A DNA stretch of 64,000 bases. It comes from QHCE01 sp038260095. Its GTDB lineage: Bacteria; Actinomycetota; Actinomycetes; Mycobacteriales; QHCE01. The stretch is from the NCBI GenBank assembly GCA_038260095.1, contig JBBSOC010000001.1, positions 27,010-91,009 on the forward strand. Reading direction: 5' to 3'. The position numbers and the translations under genes are program-made. This document shows, piece after piece, positions 8,246-16,920 of this stretch. A model generated the notes under the pieces. It saw only the letters and a program-made list of their open reading frames with translations, was not told where the DNA came from and made no database searches. Position 1 is the first letter of the stretch, and each line of letters starts with the position of its first letter.

Positions 8246-9145
8246 CTAGATAACCCGCATCTGCCTGGTGATCAAGGCTCGGGCCGCGAGCTCATTCGGT
8301 TCGGGGTAATCCACCCGTACCAGAGTTAACCCATGCGCCGGAGCCACCGTAACTGAACTGGCGCGCTCGGTCAGTCTCAACAGCTCAGCTGGCCAGTTGG
8401 CCTCACGCCGGCCGTCGCCCACCGCTATCAGCGCCCCTACCAGGCTCCGCACCATAGAGTGGCAGAACGCATCGGCCGCAACGTGAACTACCAGAATGTC
8501 CTCGGCATCAGCATGCGCGGGGTCAGTAGGCTCTCTGCGCCACTCCAGTTGTTCCAAACAACGAATCGTACTTGCCAGTGGTCGGCGTCGACAGAACGCC
8601 GCAAAATCATGCTCTCCCAGTATTCGCTGGGCTGCTTCGTTCATGGCTATCTGATCCAGGCGGTGCGGCCAGCTCAATGTGTCCCATCGACGAAGCGGCG
8701 TACTGCCGTGTGGCGCATCGTCAATGCGATAACGATAATGCCTGCGAAGCGCGGCAAAGCGGGCATGAAAGTCGTGCGTCACCGCTGTGATCCGATGCAC
8801 CCGAATGTCGGGCGGAAGCGCTCGATTGAGCCTTTTCAGTAGCGACTCAGCTGGGTATCCAGAGCACACCGCTTCAGGCACATCGATGTGCGCCACTTGC
8901 CCCGTGGCATGCACACCAGAATCTGTCCGCCCAGCCACGGTGAGCGTCACCGGAGTCCGCAGGATTACCGACAACAGCTCGGTTAAAACCCCTTGCACCG
9001 TACGCTGATCGCGTTGACATGCCCAGCCAGAGAAATTCGTACCATCGTAACCAAGGTCTAGACGGAGCCGGACCAACGGCACAGCCGCTATCTCTGTTGA
9101 ATTGATACCGCCACCTCCACGCGATCTGCTCATACAGCTTCGCAT
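8246..9145 (-). CDS. truA: tRNA pseudouridine(38-40) synthase
   Basis: 299 residues. TruA isomerises uridines 38-40 in the tRNA anticodon stem. The start of the fold is LDLGYDGTNFSGWA and the catalytic Asp is in AGRTDSGVHATGQV; the C-terminal FCHSMVRSLVGALIAVG helix is also typical. The start is uncertain: ATG at 9145, ATG at 9133 and GTG codons near 9080 are in frame without a clear ribosome binding site. In relatives it directly follows rplQ, but here a plus-strand membrane-protein gene sits in between. Confidence 0.95.
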   Translation of the reverse strand: MRSCMSRSRGGGGINSTEIAAVPLVRLRLDLGYDGTNFSGWACQRDQRTVQGVLTELLSVILRTPVTLTVAGRTDSGVHATGQVAHIDVPEAVCSGYPAESLLKRLNRALPPDIRVHRITAVTHDFHARFAALRRHYRYRIDDAPHGSTPLRRWDTLSWPHRLDQIAMNEAAQRILGEHDFAAFCRRRPLASTIRCLEQLEWRREPTDPAHADAEDILVVHVAADAFCHSMVRSLVGALIAVGDGRREANWPAELLRLTERASSVTVAPAHGLTLVRVDYPEPNELAARALITRQMRVI

Positions 9146-9181
9146 GTTCTAAAACGAACTGCTCAGTGGCGTCGACCACAC

Positions 9182-10387
9182 TTGGGGGCCGTGGCTCGCT
9201 ACCCTAAACATGTGACTACCCCGTTTTCGACGCCCGCGCCATCGGGGCGTCACTCTGCTCCTGAGGACTACCCTGCGCCCACACAACATTCTGCGCCCAG
9301 CTGGAGACCACCAAGCGCACCACCCGCCCAGGCTATCCCCACACCAGAGCTGCCCCAGCAGGTTTCGCCTGAGGGTTTCACGGCGCAGCTGAGGACAGCC
9401 GCGCGGCGAGCATCAGTCGCTGGCTCCGCTCGGGTGCCGCCGCGACCCGAACCCGCACAGTTCGACGGCGGGCCACCACTTCCTCCGCTATACGCCACGG
9501 CCATGCCGCACAACCCATCGGCGCTATATCAGCCCCAGCCTTACCCGCTCTCAGCTCCCTTATCGGGAGCGCCCATGTACGAACCAGAGCAGTACCCAGT
9601 AGAACAACCATGGTCTGCCCCAGCAGCACAGCCAAGGCAGAACTTCCCCGATTACAGCTCAGCTAACGACAACGACGCTAGTGAGGGTGATTCCGTACAG
9701 GATGTCCTATGGCGGCGGATCACCTTAGGCACCGCTGGCGTGTTGATTGTGGTGATCTCCGTTGCGATCACGCTGTTTGCCACTCGCAGCTCGGACTCCA
9801 AGCCTGACACCGCCATTGCGATTGCCCCTGGGCCGGCGGGCCCCACTGTTAGCTTGGCAAGCCGTGAGCAAGATTCCATCCCACTCACGGTAAAAGAAGT
9901 GTTTCCGACCAAGGCGCTGCAGTTTGGAAAAGTGCGCTATGAGGTGTTGGCGAGCGAAGAAGTCAAGGGTTGCCCAGAGACGGTAAACGGCAACGCCGCT
10001 GCCACACTGCGAAATCTAGACTGCACTCAAATGATCCGCGCTGCAATCAGCGATCCAGATCGCAAGTTCCTGATCACCGCTGGAATTTTGAACCTAGCCA
10101 AGGCTGAAGACGTTGACGCTCTAGCGCAAGTACTGCGCAGCGCCGGCGGCGGCAACTTCGACATGATTGTACCGACGAGTATGAGCGTAGAGGCTGCCCA
10201 AGCGCGGCCGCTGCATTTCTCCCGCAATGGGCATTACTTGACGTTCACCACCGGTGTGCCGATCAAGATCAAGGCAGGTGAAAACATTTTTGAAAACGCT
10301 CAGCTCTCCCAGGCTCTAAACATCACCAGGGTGCTTACGGCGAACGCACTGGACCGCCGCGAGCTTGGTGCTGGCGTCGGCCATTGA
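9182..10387 (+). CDS. Proline-rich single-pass membrane protein, unknown
   Basis: Up to 401 residues; the start may be TTG 9182, GTG 9194 or GTG 9212, and none has a convincing ribosome binding site. Residues ~1-165 are cytoplasmic-like and very rich in Pro, Ala, Ser and Tyr (repeated PAP, YQPQPY, PLSAPL). One hydrophobic span (GVLIVVISVAITLF, about 186-200) is followed by a ~200-residue outer domain with two cysteines (VKGCPE and LDCTQ) and a repeated theme of predicting or measuring loss of activity that I cannot match to a family. A transmembrane link between a disordered inner tail and a folded outer domain recalls actinobacterial envelope proteins. It is divergent from truA and convergent with rplQ, breaking their usual adjacency. 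Confidence 0.8.
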   Translation: MGAVARYPKHVTTPFSTPAPSGRHSAPEDYPAPTQHSAPSWRPPSAPPAQAIPTPELPQQVSPEGFTAQLRTAARRASVAGSARVPPRPEPAQFDGGPPLPPLYATAMPHNPSALYQPQPYPLSAPLSGAPMYEPEQYPVEQPWSAPAAQPRQNFPDYSSANDNDASEGDSVQDVLWRRITLGTAGVLIVVISVAITLFATRSSDSKPDTAIAIAPGPAGPTVSLASREQDSIPLTVKEVFPTKALQFGKVRYEVLASEEVKGCPETVNGNAAATLRNLDCTQMIRAAISDPDRKFLITAGILNLAKAEDVDALAQVLRSAGGGNFDMIVPTSMSVEAAQARPLHFSRNGHYLTFTTGVPIKIKAGENIFENAQLSQALNITRVLTANALDRRELGAGVGH

Positions 10388-10453
10388 TACCCATAGACCG
10401 ATAGCGGGTGACAACTTTTACGAAGCTGACGGCCTAGCCTACGTTTAGTAAGG

Positions 10454-11029
10454 CTACTTGACCTCGTCTGTGGGCTTTTCCACCGTGATGTTCTCAGCGC
10501 TATCACTGTTTTCCTCGACAACGGCTGAGTCCCCGGCAGTGCCGGCCTCCTCTTGAGTCTCCCGCTGCACGTCCTCAACCTGCTCTCCGGCGAGCGCCGC
10601 CACAGAGTCGTTGGTTCGGGCCTGCTTCACTCGGCGAGAACGCGCGGCGTCTGTCTTGACCGCAGTAGCAACTACGTCAGTGATCAGCTCAATCACAGCC
10701 ATTGACGCATTGTCGCCCTGTCGTGGCTCAAGCTTGACGATCCGCGTGTATCCACCTGGCCGCTGCGCATACCGCGGGCCAATATCAGTAAACAGCTGAT
10801 GCACCACATCTTTGCGCCGCACTACTGTGAGCACCCTGCGGCGTGCATGCATATCACCCCGCTTAGCGAATGTGATCAGCTTCTCCGCTAGGGGGCGCAG
10901 CCGCTTAGCTTTGGTAAGTGTGGTGGTAATACGGCCATGCTCAAACAGCGCGGAAGCCAGATTGGCCAACATCAGCCGCTCATGGGCTGGGCTACCGCCG
11001 AGGCGAGGACCCTTAGTGGGCGTAGGCAT
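10454..11029 (-). CDS. rplQ: 50S ribosomal protein L17 with acidic C-terminal tail
   Basis: 191 residues. The first ~120 are bL17: LGGSPAHERLMLANLASALFEHGRI, KRLRPLAEKLIT, and the GGYTRIVKL segment. The last ~70 residues are acidic (Glu/Asp/Ser/Val rich) and not part of the core fold; acidic L17 tails are common in actinobacteria. It follows rpoA on the same strand after 153 bp that contain several G/C-rich inverted repeats (around 11095-11140). Confidence 0.96.
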   Translation of the reverse strand: MPTPTKGPRLGGSPAHERLMLANLASALFEHGRITTTLTKAKRLRPLAEKLITFAKRGDMHARRRVLTVVRRKDVVHQLFTDIGPRYAQRPGGYTRIVKLEPRQGDNASMAVIELITDVVATAVKTDAARSRRVKQARTNDSVAALAGEQVEDVQRETQEEAGTAGDSAVVEENSDSAENITVEKPTDEVK

Positions 11030-11182
11030 GGGACGTACTCCTTCGTTACTACGAAATAAATCAAATCATAGACCGTGCGACATCAAGGTCACTGCCTAGG
11101 CCGCAGAAACCGCTGCGTGCTTGAGGCACGCAAGGCGGCTCAAGAACAGCGAAACGACGGCAGAGGCCTAATGTTGGACGGT

Positions 11183-12202
11183 CTAAAGTTGTTCGGTCTC
11201 GGCGTAGTCCGGCTCATCGGCTTCCTCAGAGTAATTCTCCACCGCTTTCGCGGGATCGAATCCGGGAGGTGAATCTTTAAGCGCAAGACCCATGGTCGCA
11301 ATTTTAGCTTTGACCTCATCAATGGATTTCGCACCGAAGTTACGGATGTCCAGCAAATCGGCCTCGCTGCGCGACAACAGTTCACCTACAGTATGGATAC
11401 CCTCACGCTTGAGGCAGTTATAGGAGCGCACAGTTAAATCGAGATCCTCCACCGGGAGCGCAAGGTCCGCGGCCATCGCCGCGTCTACCGGCGAGGGACC
11501 GACCTCAATTCCTTCAGCTTGCTCATCGAGTTCGCCGAACAAACCGAACAACTCCACCAACGTGTGGCCAGAAGAAGCTACGGCGGTAGCGGGATTCTGC
11601 GCTGGTTTAGTCTCCACATCCACGATCAGCTTGTCAAAGTCTGTGCGCTGCTCAACGCGTGTGGCCTCAACCTTGTAGGTCACCTTCAGTACAGGAGAGA
11701 AGATTGAGTCGATCGGTATGCGCCCAATTTCGGAGTTAGACTGCTTGTTCTGCGATGCAGAAACATAGCCACGGCCGCGTTCGACCGTAAGCTCCATGTC
11801 CAAACGACCCTTATCGTTCAACGTAGCGAGGTGAAGGTCGGGATTAGCAACGGTGACGCCGGAGGGAGCGTTAACGTCGGCAGCGGTGACATCACCAGAA
11901 CCTTGTTTGCTAATGGTCAGCGAAACTGGCTCGTTGGATTCCGAGGCAACGGTAAGCTCTTTGAGATTCAAGATCAGCTCGGTGACATCTTCCTTCACAC
12001 CGGGGATCGTGCTGAATTCGTGTAGCACGCCATCGATTTTGATGCTGGTCACGGCCGCACCAGGGATGGACGACAGCAAAGTACGGCGAAGCGAGTTACC
12101 TAACGTGTAACCGAAACCTGGCTCCAGTGGCTCGATGATGAACTGGGAGCGAGTGGGGCTGAGTTTTTCCTCGGCAAGCGTTGGCCGCTGCGTGATGAGC
12201 AT
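11183..12202 (-). CDS. rpoA: DNA-directed RNA polymerase subunit alpha
   Basis: 339 residues from the ATG at 12202, chosen because AAGGAG lies 6 bp upstream. The N-terminal dimerisation domain shows IEPLEPGFGYTLGNSLRR; the C-terminal domain that contacts UP elements and activators shows RSYNCLKREGIHTVGELL and IRNFGAKSIDEVK. The tail after residue ~315 is acidic. It normally follows rpsD; here it follows rpsK directly with a strong hairpin in the gap, so it may have its own promoter. Confidence 0.97.
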   Translation of the reverse strand: MLITQRPTLAEEKLSPTRSQFIIEPLEPGFGYTLGNSLRRTLLSSIPGAAVTSIKIDGVLHEFSTIPGVKEDVTELILNLKELTVASESNEPVSLTISKQGSGDVTAADVNAPSGVTVANPDLHLATLNDKGRLDMELTVERGRGYVSASQNKQSNSEIGRIPIDSIFSPVLKVTYKVEATRVEQRTDFDKLIVDVETKPAQNPATAVASSGHTLVELFGLFGELDEQAEGIEVGPSPVDAAMAADLALPVEDLDLTVRSYNCLKREGIHTVGELLSRSEADLLDIRNFGAKSIDEVKAKIATMGLALKDSPPGFDPAKAVENYSEEADEPDYAETEQL

Positions 12203-12286
12203 GTACTTCTCCTTTAGAAACGTAGGCATCCACTATTTGACGCCACGAAACAACTACTTATTACTTAATACAGTGGTGCATAAAAC

Positions 12287-12325
12287 TGTTGATCTGTAAG
12301 CGCGGGGGGTGCTTACAGATCAACA
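12287..12325 (-). terminator. Intrinsic terminator between rpsK and rpoA
   Basis: Perfect 15-bp inverted repeat TGTTGATCTGTAAGC / GCTTACAGATCAACA around a 9-base loop of mostly one base type. On the minus strand it is followed by GTTTTATG. It lies 5 bp past the rpsK stop, where relatives carry rpsD, and could end or attenuate the rpsM-rpsK transcript before rpoA. Confidence 0.7.
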
Positions 12326-12329
12326 TGTA

Positions 12330-12746
12330 TTAAACGCGCCGACGCTTGGGCGGCCGGCAGCCATTGTGTGGATTAGGACTCACATCAGAGATCGACGCAA
12401 CCTCAAGACCAGCTTGAGTCAAGGAACGAATTGCCGTTTCACGACCAGACCCTGGACCCTTGACGAAGACATCTACCTTACGCATGCCGTGTTCCATAGA
12501 GCGTCGCGCGGCAGCCTCGGCGGTCATCTGCGCGGCGTACGGAGTGGACTTACGCGAACCCTTGAATCCGACTTGGCCAGAGGAAGCCCAAGCAATAACG
12601 TTACCGGAAACGTCAGTGACTGACACGATGGTGTTGTTGAACGTACACATGATGTGCGCGTGACCATGGTTGACGTTTTTCTTTTCTTTACGCCGGACCT
12701 TGGTGGCTCCGCCGCGCGAAGTGGCGGACCGAGAAGTGGCAGGCAT
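12330..12746 (-). CDS. rpsK: 30S ribosomal protein S11
   Basis: 138 residues from the ATG at 12746, with AAGGAG about 12 bp upstream. uS11 motifs: HAHIMCTFNNTIVSVTD, GFKGSRKSTPYAAQ and the C-terminal NPHNGCRPPKRRRV. It lines the mRNA channel at the platform. The next gene in relatives, rpsD, is missing here; the stop is followed directly by a terminator-like hairpin. Confidence 0.97.
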   Translation of the reverse strand: MPATSRSATSRGGATKVRRKEKKNVNHGHAHIMCTFNNTIVSVTDVSGNVIAWASSGQVGFKGSRKSTPYAAQMTAEAAARRSMEHGMRKVDVFVKGPGSGRETAIRSLTQAGLEVASISDVSPNPHNGCRPPKRRRV

Positions 12747-12843
12747 GGACGGACAACTCTCCTTGTGAACAACTGACATCTATGGCGCAGCTGGTTTACA
12801 CCGAGACTGCGTACTGCCAAAGCAGCATGGAATTTATACAGCT

Positions 12844-13227
12844 TTACTTCTTGCCGACTTTCTTTTTCCCAGCGACGGTCTTCTTGTGCCCTTTACGAGT
12901 ACGGGCATTTGTCTTGGTTCGCTGGCCACGCACTGGCAGGCCTCGACGGTGACGGATTCCCTGGTAGCAGCCGATCTCTACCTTTCGCCGAATACATCCC
13001 TGTACCTCACGACGTAAATCGCCTTCGATAACCAGGCCCGACTCGCTGATGAACTGGCGCAGCGTGTTGACCTCATCATCGCTGAGGTCTTTGACCCGGG
13101 TGTCGGGGTTAATGTCGGCTGCTGCAAGCAGCTTTTGGGAGGTGGGGCGCCCAATGCCAAAAATGTAGGTAAGAGCGATCTCCACACGTTTATCACGTGG
13201 GATGTCTACACCGGCGATACGTGCCAT
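12844..13227 (-). CDS. rpsM: 30S ribosomal protein S13
   Basis: 127 residues: MARIAGVDIPRDKR start, helix-two-turn-helix region GIGRPTSQKLL, RGLPVRGQRTKTNARTRKG, and a basic Lys-rich end. uS13 binds the 30S head and contacts tRNA. A 97-bp gap separates it from rpsK. Confidence 0.97.
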   Translation of the reverse strand: MARIAGVDIPRDKRVEIALTYIFGIGRPTSQKLLAAADINPDTRVKDLSDDEVNTLRQFISESGLVIEGDLRREVQGCIRRKVEIGCYQGIRHRRGLPVRGQRTKTNARTRKGHKKTVAGKKKVGKK

Positions 13228-13242
13228 AGCTGGGCTGTCTCC

Positions 13243-13356
13243 TTAACCTTGCCGCTGCTTGTGGCGCGGGTTCTCACAAATAACCATGACGCGCCCATGA
13301 CGACGAATCACACGACATTTTTCACATATTTTTTTTACGCTAGGTTTAACCTTCAC
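13243..13356 (-). CDS. rpmJ: 50S ribosomal protein L36 (zinc-binding form)
   Basis: 37 residues with a GTG start at 13356, too short for a normal ORF scan. It reads VKVKPSVKKICEKC at the start and ENPRHKQRQG at the end. Cys11, Cys14, Cys27 and His32 form the zinc site of the C+ type bL36. It sits between infA and rpsM, its standard place. Confidence 0.95.
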   Translation of the reverse strand: MKVKPSVKKICEKCRVIRRHGRVMVICENPRHKQRQG

Positions 13357-13366
13357 GGCTACGACC

Positions 13367-13588
13367 TTACTTGTAGCGGTAGACGATGCGACCTCGGGAC
13401 AGGTCATAGGGGGAGAGCTCAACGACTACTCGATCCGAAGGCAAGATACGGATGTAGTGCTGCCGCATTTTGCCACTGATATGAGCGAGCACCAAGTGAC
13501 CATTTTCCAGCTCAACTCGAAACATTGCATTGGGAAGTGCTTCGTTGACCGTGCCTTCGACCTCGATGGCCCCGTCTTTCTTCGGCAT
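13367..13588 (-). CDS. infA: Translation initiation factor IF-1
   Basis: 73 residues, one OB-fold: IEVEGTVNEALPNAMFRVELENGH followed by HISGKMRQHYIRILPSDRVVVE and the closing GRIVYRYK, all diagnostic (longer pieces given by position, residues 7-30 and 35-57). It blocks the A site during initiation together with IF-2, whose gene is at 40.6-43.3 kb. Ten bases separate it from rpmJ. Confidence 0.97.
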   Translation of the reverse strand: MPKKDGAIEVEGTVNEALPNAMFRVELENGHLVLAHISGKMRQHYIRILPSDRVVVELSPYDLSRGRIVYRYK

Positions 13589-13703
13589 GTCCTCCGCAAT
13601 TCTGAGTTTGGTACTGGTGGCTGTGGGCGTCAGGTTTGCTCAGAAGCCACACAACTATTAGCGCATAGCTTACGCAATCGCTCACCGGCATAAGCATCCG
13701 GGG

Positions 13704-14549
13704 TCAACCAAGGTAAAGGCCGCTTACGGCCTCCCCGAGTTGAGCGCTGCCACCATCGGGCTGGGTGAGCACAAAAATGCCATCTTCGGTGAGCGCGAAC
13801 GTGTGCTCGGTATGTGCGGCAGCGGATCCATCCTTGGTAACTACGGTCCAGCCATCGGCGAGCTCACGCGTGGACGCCGAACCCAGCGTGATCATTGGCT
13901 CGATTGCCAGCACCGTACCCACCGCTAACCCCGGACCTCGACCTGCTTTCCCGTAATTGGCCAGATATGGATCTTCATGCAAGCGGGTACCGATCCCGTG
14001 TCCGCCATAGCCGCGCACAATGCCATAGCGATCGTGGTTGCCCTGCTTGTTTGCCGCACGCTTAACCGTGCGCTCCACCGCGTCGCTAATATCGCTGAGA
14101 TGCCCACCCACTTTCGCGGCGGCAATACCAGCCCACATTGCATCGGTACAGACTGCAATCAACCTCGTCAACTGGGGGCGCACTTCACCTACAGGTACCG
14201 TAATTGCCGAGTCACCATGCCAACCATCGACGATGGCGCCACAGTCGATGGAGACCACGTCTCCATCGCGAAGCACCCGACGTGGGCTGGGAATTCCATG
14301 CACAATCTCCTCGTTCACTGAGGTGCACAGTGTGGCTGGAAAGTCGTGGTAGCCCAAAAAGGAAGGTTTGGCGCCGGCGTCGATGATGCAGCTGTAGGCA
14401 GCATCATCGAGTTCAGCGGTGCTCACACCTGGAGCAACCAGCTCACGAACCACCGCGAGCGCATCGGCCACTATTAGGCCTGCCTCGCGCATCAGCCCGA
14501 TCTGCTGCGAAGTCTTCAGCGATTCAATCTGTTCCATGGTCACACTCAA
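13704..14549 (-). CDS. map: Methionine aminopeptidase type I
   Basis: 281 residues. Removes initiator Met from new proteins using two metal ions. Metal ligands are visible: D in SIDCGAIVDGWHGD (two Asp), H in GHGIGTRLHEDPY, E in AIEPMITLG and E in HTEHTF. The start could be TTG 14549 or ATG 14537. It follows adk in the spc operon, but a copy of the long palindrome lies in the 209-bp gap, so it may be expressed from its own promoter. Confidence 0.96.
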   Translation of the reverse strand: MSVTMEQIESLKTSQQIGLMREAGLIVADALAVVRELVAPGVSTAELDDAAYSCIIDAGAKPSFLGYHDFPATLCTSVNEEIVHGIPSPRRVLRDGDVVSIDCGAIVDGWHGDSAITVPVGEVRPQLTRLIAVCTDAMWAGIAAAKVGGHLSDISDAVERTVKRAANKQGNHDRYGIVRGYGGHGIGTRLHEDPYLANYGKAGRGPGLAVGTVLAIEPMITLGSASTRELADGWTVVTKDGSAAAHTEHTFALTEDGIFVLTQPDGGSAQLGEAVSGLYLG

Positions 14550-14646
14550 CCAGCCCGGTGAAAGTTCCTTGGTCTAGGGCCGCCTATCGATCTGGTTAGC
14601 GTAAATCGTCGCTGAGATCCCTGTCCCTTAAGCGACTTACGCCGGG

Positions 14647-14755
14647 TGCGCGATAAAAATTTTTGCCACAAGTTCTCCTAACTTGGCAAAAACACGCTAC
14701 TGCTGATCTTCGTTTCATCGGCGATGAGGGCCGTAGCTTGCAATCGTTCACCGCA
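14647..14755 (-). repeat. Palindrome-associated repeat element, copy 3
   Basis: Contains a hairpin at 14660-14692 (TTTTTGCCA...TGGCAAAAA with a two-base interruption in one arm) and about 60 bp of flank ending TTGCAATCG. The reverse complement of the whole stretch matches 34125-34235, including the flank TCATCG-CGATGAA and the ATTTTTATCG on the other side. It lies between adk and map and would act as a terminator in the operon direction. Confidence 0.7.
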
Positions 14756-14758
14756 TCG

Positions 14759-15409
14759 TTAGACAAAGGATCGAAGCGCGCCGATCGCACGTTCGGTGAC
14801 ATCTTCCACCGGACCTACCGCGTCTACTCCTACCAAGATTCCCTGCGCGGCATAGAGATTAATCAGTGGTGCTGTCTGTTTGGCGTATACGTCTAGCCTA
14901 TGTTTGACCGTCTCGGGCCTATCATCTTCACGCTGGAACAGCTCTCCGCCACAGCGGTCACACACCCCTTCAACCGTAGTGGGGTCGAATTCGGTATGCC
15001 AAATCTTTCCACAGCCATGACAGGTACGACGCCCCGAGAGGCGGCGAATCACTTGATCAGTCTCGACCACCAGTTCCAACACGACATCAAGCTTCACGCC
15101 ACGCTGCTCAAGCAACTCATCGAGCGCCTCAGCTTGATGAATCGTGCGCGGGAAACCGTCTAGCAAAAATCCATCTGCAGTATCAGGGTCGTCGAGTCGC
15201 TGCTCGACCATGGCAACGGTCACCTCGTCAGGTACGAGCTGACCGGTATCCATAAACTGCTTAGCTTCCAAACCTAGGGGGCTTTCGTTACCTACGTGGG
15301 CACGGAAAAGGTCACCAGTAGAAATTTTTGGAATCGAAAAACGTTCCGCAAGGTATTCCGCTTGAGTTCCCTTGCCTGCCCCTGGCGGGCCGATGAGCAC
15401 TAGCCTCAT
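14759..15409 (-). CDS. adk: Adenylate kinase (zinc-lid type)
   Basis: 216 residues: P-loop GPPGAGKGTQ, DGFPRTIHQAEALD, and a long lid with two CxxC pairs (CHGCG and CDRCG) that bind zinc. AMP + ATP to 2 ADP. Mycobacterial Adk has a short lid without these cysteines; the long zinc lid is seen in Streptomyces and other lineages, a useful clue to placement. It follows secY by 94 bp; the repeat element starts four bases after its stop. Confidence 0.96.
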   Translation of the reverse strand: MRLVLIGPPGAGKGTQAEYLAERFSIPKISTGDLFRAHVGNESPLGLEAKQFMDTGQLVPDEVTVAMVEQRLDDPDTADGFLLDGFPRTIHQAEALDELLEQRGVKLDVVLELVVETDQVIRRLSGRRTCHGCGKIWHTEFDPTTVEGVCDRCGGELFQREDDRPETVKHRLDVYAKQTAPLINLYAAQGILVGVDAVGPVEDVTERAIGALRSFV

Positions 15410-15503
15410 GTCAACACCGGCCCCTCACAGCAATCGATGGCAATCAAGAATTCGCATAATTTGGAAGGCGTCGCGACTTGACGGCTTCCCATTCTGCAGA
15501 ACT

Positions 15504-16835
15504 CTATCGAAGAAAGCCCTCGTAGTTACGTTGCTCAAGCTGACTTTGGATTTGCTTTACGGTTTCCAACCCAACCCCGACCATAATCAACACCGCTGTG
15601 CCACCAAAAGGGAAGTTTTGGGTATTTTGCGAACCTCCGGCGAGTTCGATGAACAAATTAGGAAGAATGGCGATCAAGCCCAGATATAACGAACCTGGTA
15701 ACAACATTCGACTGATAACGTAGTCGAAATACTCAGCCGTTGGACGTCCGGGGCGAATTCCAGGAACGAAGCCGCCTCGCTTCTTCATGTTATCTGCAAC
15801 TTCAGTGGGGCTGAGTTGAATTGAGGTATAGAAATATGTGAAGAAAATAACCAGGGCGAAGTACAGCAACATATGCACCAAACTGTCCGGAGGCTGCACA
15901 TAGCGCTGAATGAAAAGAGTTACGGGGCCAGGGTTTTGCCGGTCTCCCAGCTGGGCAAGGATCGTTGGCAGATAAATGAGCGACGTGGCAAAGATGACAG
16001 GGATTACACCCGCCGGATTCACCTTAATCGGCAAATAGGTAGAAGTGTCGCCGTAACTTCGACGACCTACAATTCGACGCGCGTATTGTACTGGGATTCG
16101 GCGCTGTGCCTGCTCAATGAAGACGACCGCTCCGATGACAGCCACACCAATACCGAGCACGATCACGAATACGGTGACGCCCTTGGTGTCGAGAATATTC
16201 TTACCCTCGCTGGGAAGCCGGGCAGCGATCGAGGAGAACATCAGAATCGACATACCATTGCCCACACCACGGTCGGTAATGAGTTCACCAAGCCACATAA
16301 CCAATGCCGTGCCAGCGGTCATGGTAAGAATCAGGCCACCAATTGTAAGGGCGTATGGCTGTGCACCCGTATCGGGAATCAGCTCAAGACCCTTGGGGCA
16401 GCCAGGAAGCAGGTTGCCCGAGCGCGCTAGCGCAATAATCCCTGCCGACTGCAGGATAGCCAGACCTACCGTCAAGTAGCGGGTGTATTGAGTAATTTTA
16501 GCTTGCCCAGCCTGGCCTTGCTTTTTAAGTTCTTCAAGCCGCGGGATCACTACCGTCAACAGCTGCAAAATGATGCTGGCCGTGATATACGGCAAAATTC
16601 CCAGTGCAAATACACTCAGCTGATAGAGCGCCCCACCGCTGAACAAGTTCAGCAGCGTAAACACCCCGGAGTCAGCATTGCGCGCAATATCAACACAGCG
16701 TCGCACGTGGTCCACCGAAACGCCCGGCGAAGGTATCGATGCTCCGATCCGGTAGATCGCGACCACCAGAAGTGTAAACACAATCTTCGAACGCAAATCT
16801 GGTGTTCGAAATGCCCGAACAAAAGCGCCGAGCAC
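15504..16835 (-). CDS. secY: Protein translocase subunit SecY
   Basis: 443 residues from GTG at 16835 (VLGAFVRAFRTPDLRSK), which has AGGAGG just upstream; TTG at 16853 would add six residues. Ten membrane segments are apparent, with SecY signatures PSPGVSVDHV near the N-terminus, GMSILMFSSI, VNPAGVIPVIFA and FYTSIQLSPTEVADN. It forms the membrane channel with SecE/G. It sits in the normal place between rplO and adk. Confidence 0.97.
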   Translation of the reverse strand: MLGAFVRAFRTPDLRSKIVFTLLVVAIYRIGASIPSPGVSVDHVRRCVDIARNADSGVFTLLNLFSGGALYQLSVFALGILPYITASIILQLLTVVIPRLEELKKQGQAGQAKITQYTRYLTVGLAILQSAGIIALARSGNLLPGCPKGLELIPDTGAQPYALTIGGLILTMTAGTALVMWLGELITDRGVGNGMSILMFSSIAARLPSEGKNILDTKGVTVFVIVLGIGVAVIGAVVFIEQAQRRIPVQYARRIVGRRSYGDTSTYLPIKVNPAGVIPVIFATSLIYLPTILAQLGDRQNPGPVTLFIQRYVQPPDSLVHMLLYFALVIFFTYFYTSIQLSPTEVADNMKKRGGFVPGIRPGRPTAEYFDYVISRMLLPGSLYLGLIAILPNLFIELAGGSQNTQNFPFGGTAVLIMVGVGLETVKQIQSQLEQRNYEGFLR

Positions 16836-16920
16836 GTTGCCTCCTGCACTCAAAGGGGATAACTACTAACTACAAATCTCAGCGACCAGCTCACAATAAG
16901 CCGGCTGAGTTCACCGCGAC

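Noticed and set aside
12747..12779. Longer S11 start
   Set aside because: Adds 11 unconserved residues that overlap the ribosome binding site of the accepted ATG.
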